Source: Incurvaria masculella (Eukaryota; Arthropoda; Insecta; Lepidoptera; Incurvariidae). Taken from it: a stretch of DNA of 64,000 nucleotides. The position numbers and the translations under genes are program-made. The notes under the pieces are model-generated. The model did not search any database. It had not been told where the DNA came from and saw nothing but the letters and a program-made list of their open reading frames with translations. Position 1 is the first letter of the stretch. The number at the start of each line of letters is the position of its first letter. The DNA is taken from contig OX335660.1 in assembly GCA_946894095.1 (NCBI GenBank), positions 13,707,001 to 13,771,000 on the forward strand, in the 5' to 3' direction. Below are positions 26,817-36,143 of this stretch, one piece after another.

Positions 26817-26940
26817 ACCAGTGCACTTTATACCCACTGGTGCATTGTATACACACTGGTGCATCCTGTACCCACAATTGCACCCTAAACCCACAGGTAC
26901 AGCCTGTACCGGCATGTGCCCATAGTACCCATAGGGTCAC
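26817..26940. repeat. Minisatellite directly after the ETF-QO stop codon
   Basis: About six degenerate units of 17-20 bases such as ggtgcattgtatacacact and ggtgcatcctgtaccca. They start immediately after TAA and so are probably transcribed in the 3' UTR. Confidence 0.75.
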
Positions 26941-27054
26941 CCTGTCCTGTACCATAGATAAATGATAGTAGGGAAAGATTGCTAACATCATACAATTGTT
27001 GATTAGGGATAATATTAGTCAACAGATGGCGTTGCAATTCACATTTGAGAATAC

Positions 27055-27060
27055 ATTAAA
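27055..27060 (+). terminator. Possible poly(A) signal (ATTAAA) of ETF-QO
   Basis: ATTAAA lies 239 bases after the ETF-QO stop codon. It is the first near-canonical signal I see. It would put the first minisatellite block (26817-26940) inside the 3' UTR. A canonical AATAAA occurs only further on (27958, 28449) in repeat-rich sequence. Confidence 0.3.
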
Positions 27061-27254
27061 TACAAACCAATGGATATTACATTAGGTTATTTATAGTTAA
27101 AATGTAACGTTTTAAAAAAAAAAAATTGAATTGAGCTTAGGAGATTGAGGGGAGATTGCGCTGGTTACAGAGGTCATAGTAACAGCAAAAATAAGAAGTA
27201 TTTAGAGAGTTTTTTACGTTGCATGACGTTACAAGTCTATCATCTAGTATCCTT

Positions 27255-27432
27255 TGTCTATGCCTGTACTCACATGTGCGCCCTGTACCCACAAGGGCAC
27301 CCCGTACTCACATGTGCACATCTTTTCTAAAACAGATTTTACACACACGTCCATCCGTGTATCGACTGATGCACTGTGTACCAGCAGTTGCACTATGTAT
27401 CAATAGGTGCAGTGTGTATCCGTAGGTTTTTC
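27255..27432. repeat. Second block of the same minisatellite
   Basis: Units such as gtactcacatgtgcgccct, gtacccacaagggcacccc and gatgcactgtgtaccag, similar to the block 320 bases upstream. Confidence 0.65.
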
Positions 27433-27653
27433 ATGTACAGTAAATAGTCTTAGGCTGCAAAGTAATTATAGCTTGTACGAGTTACAGGACACCTGGCTAG
27501 AAATTCGAGCTATTTAAAACGATAGCAGTAAACACACACAGTAAAACGGTAACAGTAATTGTTACCGCTGCCGTTTTTGCGTTTGAAAGTCTTCGACATA
27601 TTCGTTTGCTACTGATCTATGTATCTGAGTTTTTTTTGTTAAAAGTCATTTGA

Positions 27654-27965
27654 GCTAGGTGTCATGTTAACTCGTCTGTGTAGTAAGTCCATCAGAAATA
27701 TTTATGTATATGAGAAAGAAAAGGGGTCCTAGATGTGATCCCTGCGGTACACCCGACGGAACTTCGAATAAACCTGAAGAGTATCCATTAACCTGCACCA
27801 GCTGTGAACGATTTTTTAGGTATGACTCGCACCAGCGAAGTAGTGAGCCGTGGATCCCGTGTCCACTTAGTTTTCTGAGAAGGACGGCACTATTAACTCG
27901 ATCTAATGCCTTGCTAAAGTCCATATAAATAGCATGGATTTCTAAATTTTTGTCCAGTTGAATAA
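27654..27965 (-). mobile_element. LINE reverse-transcriptase fragment
   Basis: The minus-strand frame reads LEIHAIYMDFSKALDRVNSA ... PSGVPQGSHLGPLFFLIYIN, i.e. RT motifs 2a-4 (the D of DFSKA and the SGVPQGS box). The frame stops before the YADD box, so the fragment is dead. Confidence 0.85.
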
Positions 27966-28373
27966 AACTCTACTTTTGTGTGTACATTTTACTCTTTGAA
28001 GTGTAAATGTTTTTAACCTAACAATGTTATGTTTCTTGCATAGACCCAAAATTAGTGTATTAAAACATGCACAGTAATTGTTTCCTGTGATTCTGTCTTT
28101 GTCCTTGGATACGAATAATAAAGTGATGGCTCGAGTTGTTTGTTTATTGAATTTTGGCTTGAGAAGTTCACCTGAGCTCTTCTTAATTTTAGTTGAACCA
28201 AAAACATTTTTAGACAATCTATTTGTCAAATCTAATGGTCCAAAGTATTGTGATTCCGTGGAGATAATTCTTAGCTTTTGTACCTGGTAGACTTTGCATA
28301 GACTCAGCAAGTTGTGTAACTGCCAGTTGGGATTTTGATATGTATATGTACCCTGCATTAAATATAACACCAT
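27942..28373 (-). other. Unrecognised 143-codon open frame
   Basis: Open without interruption in AT-rich sequence and rich in Lys, Asn and Leu, with strings like SKNVFGSTKIKKSSGELLKP. No family recognised and no splice logic. It overlaps the start of the neighbouring LINE RT fragment in another frame. It could be a decayed LINE segment or chance. Confidence 0.2.
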
Positions 28374-28781
28374 TGTAAATAATTCCGGCTACATAATGAA
28401 TTTGTCAGAAATGTTTCCTCAGAGTTTGTAAATGTTTTGTACATATGAAAAATAAATCATGAATGTTTTAAATCGCGTGGCTAGCTGAATATTATTGTAA
28501 AATGAAATCAACCTTTAATAATTTAGATAATAAGTGTTAATGTATTTTGATACGAAGTTGTTGCATAGTAAAGATTTTTAAATGAAATGACTTTAATTTT
28601 CTTCCAGATTTCAATTAATTTACCATGTCAGTCGGCTATAAATTGTCGCAAGGAATTGAACCCCTGTGAGCTCTATGCAGTTGATTTGTTTTTATGAACT
28701 GGCTAATGTAAAATATTACAAATTCGAGTGCAGACACTACACTAAAATAGTAATACAATATATGACGGATGAACTGGAGGG

Positions 28782-29087
28782 AAAAAAAAACCGGCCAAGT
28801 GCGAGTCCGACTCGCACACGAAGCGTTCCGTACCAACGTAAAAAATGTTTACAAAAAAAACAAGTTTTTTGTATGGGGACCCCATTTAATTTTAATTATT
28901 TCTTAATCTTACCTATTTGTTGTTATAGCGGCAAAATAAATACACACTCTGTGAAAATTTCAGCTGTCTATCTGTTACGGTTACTGATATACAGCCCTGT
29001 GACAGACGGACAGACGGACGGACGGACAGCGGAGGCTTGGTAATAGGGTTCCGTTTTCACCCTTTGGGTACGGAACCCTAAAAATGA
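28782..29087 (+). mobile_element. ccggccaag-family element, full length
   Basis: Starts aaaaccggccaagtgcgagt, contains cacactctgtgaaaatttca and a (gacg)n run near 29005-29027, ends ggtacggaaccctaaaaa. Confidence 0.85.
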
Positions 29088-29136
29088 AAATTTTCATTGC
29101 CGCTGCGACCATCGTCCATTCAAAGCGGTTCTTTTT

Positions 29137-29330
29137 TTTATGTGACCTGACATGGATGTCTAATACCACACAACTACCGTTAGGATATTAGCCCAATACA
29201 TCATATTCCCGAAGAAATTAGGTGCCATGCCAGGACCTTATCTTTATGAGAAAATGTGGTGTATTGGGCTAATATCATGACGGTAGTTATATGGTATTAG
29301 CCATCCATTTCAGGTTGCAAAAAAAGGCGT
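29137..29330. mobile_element. Two SINE 3' parts in inverted orientation
   Basis: 29137-29250 is a minus-strand 3' part (gacctgacatggatgtctaa). 29251-29326 is a + strand 3' part ending ccatccatttcaggttgc. Together they form a near-palindrome. Confidence 0.7.
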
Positions 29331-29496
29331 ATGCTGGTGCTGCGCTGGCAAGTGCGTAGTAACGAATATTGGCTGAGATAGTACACGCTTGTGACACTTG
29401 CGACTGGCATATGCTGATGTCTGACGCGTAGGTTCTGGGGCTGAACCGACGTAAGATGTGAGAAATATGCGAGGGAATACGAACATTTCTGCACCA

Positions 29497-29905
29497 ATTC
29501 GAGCGGCTCGTAGCCCAGTGGCGCGGGGACTGGCCTATTGTACCAGAGGTCTGGGTTCAATTCCGACATGCATCTCTTTCTTTCTCTTTCAGAGTTCGCG
29601 CACTTATATTTGGTCACGAAGGCGAGCTGCTCCATGGTTCGGAATCCATGTAAAACTGTAGTTCCCCTTCCCCTACTAGGTGGTAGGGTTTAAGCCCGCA
29701 GGGTTCGTACTATCGCATTTGATGAAAAGATGGTCGAAGCGGCAATGAAAAATTTTCCGTGTTTTCCATCCACGTTCAATGTAGCCGAGCAATATAAGGA
29801 AGGTCCTGGCATGGCACCTAGTTCCCATGTGGTGTGTGAGGCTAATATCTGACGGTCAGTTTGGTATTAGCTATCCATGTCCAGTTACATAAAAAAAATC
29901 CAGTT
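29497..29905 (+). mobile_element. SINE, full length, tRNA-like head
   Basis: The head gtagcccagtggcgcgg carries an A-box-like motif and ggtctgggttcaattcc a B box. The body runs from ccatggttcggaatccatg through ttttccatcca and ends ctatccatgtccagttacat plus A tail. This is the clearest full copy with the tRNA-type head. Confidence 0.85.
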
Positions 29906-30900
29906 CAATGCAGCCTCATATGAAGGGTACTTTCCTGGCGTGGCACCTGAAGGTACCACGTGGGTCCTATTGACAATCGATTCCAGAACTTGTTGTGTAG
30001 TTTGGTGCTGTTTGGATTCCTGCACCTAAAACTGCATTTATTCCCGCATATGTAGTCAGAGGCACCTAAGGAATTTGCAATGTATGGATTGGATTCCACG
30101 TATATTCAGGAACCTTCCTTACTGAGTGGTTGAGTTATTCCTACCCGAGTTGGTACCATCGTGTAAGGGACGAGCTGTTCCTGCTATGGCACTGCAGTAT
30201 AGGAACGTTAAATATGCCAAATATTTAAATTAGACAAGTTCCAGGGACATAAACCATCTTGTAAAAGATGTTTTAACTGAATGTCCTATGTAGGTTCGGA
30301 GTCACAAAAATTGGCAACTCTAGTTACGAAACAAAATTTGGCAATTTTCAAAGATGAAATATTATGAGTGTTCTGTTTTGTGATAGCCAAGAAAGAAAAA
30401 GAAGACATGTCATTATTTTCTTACCAAAAATGTGACAACTGCAATATGAGGATTTTCTTTTAGTTATTATTTCAAACAATTTTAGTTATCGTGTATTAAT
30501 AGAGTACTCAGTTCTTAAAATGAAGACCGGTTTGAATTTTCTGTTGCTAGCACAATTGATTTTGGTAAGTCATCCTTATTGTAAGCCATTTTCAAATTCA
30601 AGTCCCAAGATTAGAGCAGACCAGGGGATTTCTGGCTCGTGATTCGGATTACACGTAAAACTGTAGGTTACCTTCCTAACTTACTAGTGTGTAGGGTTAA
30701 TTTCGCCAGGGTTGCTACCATCGCTTTGAATGAACGATGTTGGAAACGACAATAAAAAATTGGTCCGCCATCCAGTTCAACATAGCCGTGTAATATAGAA
30801 TAGAAGGTCCTCGAATGGCACCTAGTTTTCATGGGGTGAGTTGGGCTAATAACATGACAGAAAGTGTGGTATGAGCCAAACATGTTCAGTTAGGCGTACG
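29906..30900 (+). mobile_element. SINE fragments flanking the signal-peptide-like exon
   Basis: Body pieces at about 29906-29960, 30095-30180 and 30630-30895 (e.g. ggttgctaccatcgctttga, cagttcaacatagccgtg). The interval 30200-30620 is not repeat-derived as far as I can see and contains the exon at 30520. Confidence 0.55.
30520..30564 (+). CDS. Candidate first coding exon encoding a signal-peptide-like sequence
   Basis: An ATG opens 15 codons, MKTGLNFLLLAQLIL, ending exactly at a consensus donor gtaagt at 30565, phase 0. A lysine followed by a leucine-rich stretch is typical of a secretory signal, and short signal-peptide first exons are common in insect secreted proteins (the fibroin light chain gene here has the same design). 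I cannot find its second exon with confidence. It is phase-compatible with the 36144 exon of the next gene, but that protein does not otherwise look secreted. Either it starts that gene, it starts an unseen secreted-protein gene, or it is a chance match. Confidence 0.35.
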
Positions 30901-31379
30901 GAAATCAGACTATAGGTAGGTCCTTACATCCTTATTCAGCTTTCAGAGTTTCGGTGTTTTGTGAAATCACATTATGAAATAGAAGCCATTCGAGACAAAA
31001 TATTACGACGAACCATTTATAGGCCGAGATACACACGATAGGCCGCCCCTACTGCTCTACAAAATTAACAGAATTAATGCTGTGTCTTAAACTGAATAAC
31101 TTTGGTTCTCCGAGCTTCGTTAGCACTCGTAAAAAACATTTAAGTCCTCATATATTTTGAGGTTGGCAATCGAACGTAATGTAACTTGAAGTTTTCGCAA
31201 ACATGTTGAAAATATTTTGTTTATTTTGAGTTACAGCATCTCTAAATTTGGGACATCCTAACCTAGTCATTCTGTATAATTAACAAATAAGCACTTAATT
31301 AAAGTTAACTTATATTCTATATTCTATAACGTTGCAGAAGGTTCTTTTCATCGGTGCAACTACTTCTTTACAAATCACA

Positions 31380-31480
31380 GATTAGCCCGGTGATAGAGTA
31401 CTGTAGCCAAATATGGGAAGGTAGTTCCTAGTAGCGTCCTTGTTGGAGACCCACAACTCACGACAGATAAAGCAATGGCT
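31380..31480 (+). mobile_element. LINE RT 3' scrap
   Basis: The translation begins SPVIEYCSQIWEGSS, matching the LINE string SPVLEYCSxxW downstream of the RT domain, then shifts frame. Confidence 0.5.
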
Positions 31481-31814
31481 TCGAATCTCTGAGAAGGTTT
31501 GTAGGGTCACTCAGTCTGTTCTACAGGTACAATCTCTGTGGAACTTGCATCCCTTTTTCCTGCCCATATAACCTATATCCCGAGCACTGACCGCAAATAA
31601 TCACCCTTTTGTGAAGAACACGTTTCTAAAACTCGGTTATCTGCTACAGCGGCAAGGTATGAAATTGTCTGCCGGCGAGTGTATTTCCTCATACCTTAAC
31701 CTGGGAGTATTCAAACAAGTTTTTTTTTTTTGCAGTCATAGCAGTCATATGGTAGTTAACTACACTAGAAATTGTCATTTACAATATCGTATGATATACG
31801 TTGAGTAATCGGAT

Positions 31815-31915
31815 ACATTTTAAATAAAATTATATATATTCTATATTCGTATAGAATATAATATTCTATATTCGTATAGAATATAATATTATATATTCGT
31901 ATATAATTATTTATT
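31815..31915. repeat. AT-rich tandem palindromes
   Basis: attctatattcgtatagaat occurs repeatedly; each unit is itself palindromic around ttcgtatagaa. Confidence 0.8.
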
Positions 31916-32111
31916 GCATAAAACGCGCGAGAAATTCTAACTTTCTGACCTTATAACTTAGAAACCAAACACTATTTTACAATGCCAATGTTCATCAGAC
32001 ATCCAGTTCGATCAAATAAAGCTGTTTGGAGTACAATTTTGGATATCTGATAAGAAATATGCACACGATCTTCTTTCCACGTTTGTATGGGGAATTAAAC
32101 CTTGAGGTCGG
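31916..32111 (-). mobile_element. TTAA-MITE fragment
   Basis: cgcgagaaattctaactttc, catcagacatccagttcgat and cgtttgtatggggaa match the family at 55143-55691, inverted. Ends missing. Confidence 0.6.
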
Positions 32112-32468
32112 CCCGTAAGCATCAGAAAATTTCGCCTCCCATACAAACGTAGTTTACTAATCATTTGAAAACCACTATTCCAACATACTTGATATTTGGT
32201 ATCTAATATTAGGCTACAAATATCTGTGTCTGCATGCCTTTGTTTTTTCGGTAAATGTATTCTGGGTCAAACCACAGAGAAAACAAAATTTGTATGAAGA
32301 TTTTCTTTTTGCTTTCATTTAATTCGGTTTGGATTTTTCAAAAAAACAAAAGCATGCAGACACAGATATTTGTTACCTGATATTATATATTAAATATCAA
32401 TTCAATTGGAATAGCGGTTTCCAAATGATTAGTAAACTACGTTTGTATGGGGAGCATAGCTTACGGGC
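32112..32468. repeat. Large foldback (inverted repeat) element
   Basis: Left arm about 32112-32250 (ccgtaagcatcag ... atacaaacgtagtttactaa ... atatctgtgtctgcatgc) is mirrored by right arm about 32340-32468 (gcatgcagacacagatattt ... ttagtaaactacgtttgtat ... gcttacgg). The spacer is about 90 bases. Confidence 0.8.
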
Positions 32469-32817
32469 CGTTCTTAAAACGAAAATCGTAATACCAAAGT
32501 TCGCAGCCAGGATTTTTTGCATAGATTTTATAATGCTGGTCAGCATAGAATTATATTCCAACGTGTCGTAACGCGCGCCCACATGATGCAGGGGGCATTT
32601 ACTGCAAATGATGCCCGGGCATATTCGGGCTGTATTCTATGAATTGTGGTAACGGTTGCTCCCCGCGGTCGGAGCGTGCGGGTAGCCAGAAACAATTACA
32701 CGGCGCGCGCGGGTGGCCGGTGTGTTTGCCCTCATAAATATTGGTTTTGTTCGCTATATAATATGCTCGCGACGGGAGTGAGGAAGTAAAAATAGGATCG
32801 GGGAATGAAGCCGTAGA

Positions 32818-33115
32818 CAAAAAACCGGCAAAGTGCGAGTCGGACTCGCACACGTAGGGTTCCGTACAATCGTACAAAATTTAACACAAAAAAATTGCGT
32901 TTTTCTATGGGTTCCCCCTTCAATTTTTATTATATTTTTATTTTGGCTATTTGTTGTTAAGTATAGCGGCAAAATATATACACACTCTGTGAAAAAATCA
33001 GCTGCCTACCTATTACGGTTCATGAGATACAGCCCTGTGACGGACGGACGGACGGACAGCGGAGACATAGTAATAGGGTTCCGTTTTCACCCTTGGTGTA
33101 CGGAACTCTAAAAAG
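32818..33115 (+). mobile_element. ccggccaag-family element, full length
   Basis: Starts aaaaccggcaaagtgcgagt, contains ttacggttcatgagatacag and (gacg)n, ends ggtgtacggaactctaaaaa. Confidence 0.85.
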
Positions 33116-33148
33116 GGTGGAAAGGCTTTTTACGAAACTGTACTTTGA

Positions 33149-33515
33149 TGGCCTTGGTAGCTCAGTGGTGCGACGCCTTGCGATTCGATAAGCTGGGGAA
33201 ACACCTCTGAGCGCGGTTAGGTTCTGGATGGGTGACCATTTTAAACCGTTGAGGCTGGCCGTGTTTCGGATTCCACGTAAACTGTATGTCCCCTTCCTTA
33301 CTTACTGGGTGGTAGGGTTAATCCTGCCCGAGTTGGTACCATCGCGTTGAATGAACGATGGTCGTAGCGGCAATGAAAATTGTCCGTGTTTGCCATCCAG
33401 TTCAATGTAGCCGTGCAATATAAGGAAGGTCCTGGCATGGCACCTAGTTCCCATGTGGTGTATTAGACTAATACGGTCAGTTCGGTATTAGCCATCCATG
33501 CCCAGTTATATAATA
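33149..33515 (+). mobile_element. SINE with a hybrid tRNA-like / 5S rRNA-like head
   Basis: Head: ccttggtagctcagtggtg (A-box-like), then gcgcggttaggttctggatg followed by ggtgacc. This matches the C-box end of 5S rRNA (ggtcagtacttggatgggtgacc in standard 5S). It then joins the same SINE body as the tRNA-headed copies and ends ccatccatgcccagtt. Confidence 0.75.
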
Positions 33516-34082
33516 AAACATTTTTTTTGAAGATATTAAACGCTTTTCCCAAAAGAATTATCGATATTTTTCCAAGATACGGATGAACTCAAAACGAACA
33601 GATATTTCGGAGAAAATGCCCGACGATAAAATGTTTTGCTTTTCTGGAAAAACAAACAAAGGACAAAAAGGATAATAGTCTTGTCCGAAGGAAATTTCAT
33701 TTTCGCGTACTTCCGGGTCAATCGCTCTTTTTCCTGGAGACCTTCTACAAGACGTAAGCTCAATGTATGCGTCATTGTATTTATGGCAATATACATAGAT
33801 AGGTGTTCAAGGAAAAACCTGAAAATCTGCATATTGTGATGATCATTGAAATTATGTTGCTGCAAATGTTTACTTTTGTTTAGTTTTATTTTTGGTATGT
33901 TGCCCTGTTGGTATGTTGAACTGTAAATTGTAGTCTTTCATTTAATGTCAACTATCTTAGAATAGAAGAATATTTCTCTTTTATCCCAAGCCTCGTCGCA
34001 AGCAAGTAATAAACATTTTTACTTTGCTCAACTTTAACATTCTGTTCCCAAAAAAATGTACTAAGCTGATTATTTTTTTTTT
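33516..34082. other. Intergenic; nothing recognised
   Basis: AT-rich sequence with open frames on both strands that overlap each other and show no protein family. Confidence 0.5.
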
Positions 34083-34440
34083 ATGAAAAACCGGTCTGGC
34101 TGGCTGTGCTTGGGACCACCGGTGCTCAGAAAAGCCAAAAACACCTCGCCTCGCGAAACCACGCTCAGCGAGGCGCCATGCCAGCGGATTTGCGGACTAT
34201 GGCTGAGCTATCGAGCTTATTCAAATTACGCTTGAAGACTCCCAGGTTATAGGTATGAGGAAAGGCATCCGCCGGTAGACAGTTCCATATCCTTGCGGTT
34301 AGGCAGAGAAATGAGTTTGAGAAACGGTTCGTTCTCAAAAGCCTAATTTAAACCACGAGGGGGTGCTCTGATTCTCTGCGGCGGGTGCTCCGGATATAGG
34401 TAGGATGGGGAGGAATGAGGGATACAAGTTCCACAGAGCA
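34083..34440 (-). mobile_element. LINE 3' end fragment
   Basis: The minus-strand translation gives IWNCLPADAFPHTYNLGVFK, the conserved string near the C terminus of many insect LINE ORF2 proteins. Related pieces lie at 20320, 49095, 50590 and 63150. Confidence 0.7.
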
Positions 34441-36143
34441 ACGTCCATGGTAGTAGTAGTAGCTTTAAAAGTTTGCGTATTTAGTACTGATTCCATAATT
34501 GTACCATTAATATATTATTTGTAAATAATAATAATAACAATAATAATATGTTTTATTGAGGCACACAGTCCTAAATACATGAAATATACAGTAATTACTA
34601 ATCATCAACATAATAAACCTTACAAATGTATTTACATGATTTATAAGAATAAAGGTTAAAAAAAATATGTACGTAACCGTGTTTCGCGGCTATGTAATAC
34701 TTTAAAAATAAAATTTTAGCCTCATAACAACTTTTTACTAACTCGACTTTCAGGTCCTTTTTGTCCATTATCCTCTTTGTTCAGCCATATCCTTAGGACA
34801 TGCATGGGGGGAGATAAGACGGAATTGAAATGTGCTTGTAGACTTTCTGCCTTCATATCCAAGTATGTACATCTTCCAATATTGCCTCGCCTTAAAGTCT
34901 AGCGCCGGAATCCATACGGTCCGAGGCTTTTAAGAAATGTTTTCTTCAGTGAGACAGATATTTTCAGGTAAAACAACAATTAAATGCGTCATTCCACGCA
35001 GGCGATTCTTTCGATACAATACTCATTCGTTCAAAGGCTAACGATTACTTTTCACGGATAGGCACATGCGTAAGTAGCGCCAAGAATAAATGAAGACGGT
35101 CGGCGGTCCGTCATATACAGTTATCTACGCCTATCGTCCTGCGTGCTCCGATTTGAACTGTAAACGATTACACTGCTAAAAGCGTATGCAAGCGTCCCAA
35201 ATCAGATTGCACGCTCAAAGCAGTAAGCGTTACAACGATTCGGACCCTTTGCGTACGCGCTGACGGAAAGAAAACAGCAAACATGGAACAAATGACGTGA
35301 ATTGTAGTAGTTCACCTCAAATTTGAATATAATCAATTGCTCTAAGATGTACTTAAATTTTTAACTGAGGGACATTCACCGGTTCGTGAAAAAACACGGT
35401 GGAAAGCATGGAGGTAAAGAAATTCACCTCCATGGTGGAAAGACGATATACTACTCTTTAGAAAAGTCAAAAAGTGACATTGACAGTTGCACATACAGTG
35501 CCCTACCTCCAAAGCGTGAGCATTGTGTACAGCATTGAGTGACGTAACGATGATGTCATAACGTTCACGGGACGCTATTTTTAGGGCTGTAAGCGCGAAT
35601 CGGACCAGTTTTGAGCGTGCTTTTCGTAACGATGGTTAAAATCGGACCGCGGCGGTCGAGAGCTTCTCTGCAAATGAGGCGCGCTCTAAGACACCATAAA
35701 ATAAAATCGACGTTGCAAACAAATGTTAATTTTCCCTCAGATCATCGACGTCTATTTACAAAGCGAGCCGTCATCTAAAGTTCAACAGATGACGCGTAGT
35801 CAGCTATCGTCAAGTGTTTCTTTTAGCAGATGAGCCACACTCTAAGCCCCGGTTGCACGAAGAGACGGCTGAGTTAATCAATGTTCAAACACGTCACTTT
35901 TAGTGAACCGCATGTAGTTCCTTCTATACTGTCCAAAACCCATACCATCCAAAACACTAATGAATTCGGAACTTTTTCAATTAGGTTAGGTTAGGTTAGG
36001 TTAGATTATAATATAATATTTGCATTTATAAATATATGCAAAAATACATACTTTTGGATGTTCTGGGTTTTGGATCTTATGCTTTTTGGACTTTATGAAG
36101 GCGACCCAAATAAACTCGAAACAAATGTTGCATTTTCCCTCAG
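34441..36143. other. Region before the first seen exon of the unknown gene
   Basis: It contains about 35480-35680, which matches 62450-62605 (tcacgggacgc, gcgcgaatcggaccagtt), a dispersed repeat. About 35 bases ending in ttttccctcagatcatcgac at 35755 are a diverged copy of the intron end at 36152. A telomere-like (TTAGG)n lies at 35981-36005. No further exon could be identified. Confidence 0.5.
35981..36005 (+). repeat. Interstitial telomere-like (TTAGG)n
   Basis: Four perfect TTAGG units plus TTAGA. TTAGG is the insect telomere repeat. The run is short and internal. Confidence 0.9.
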
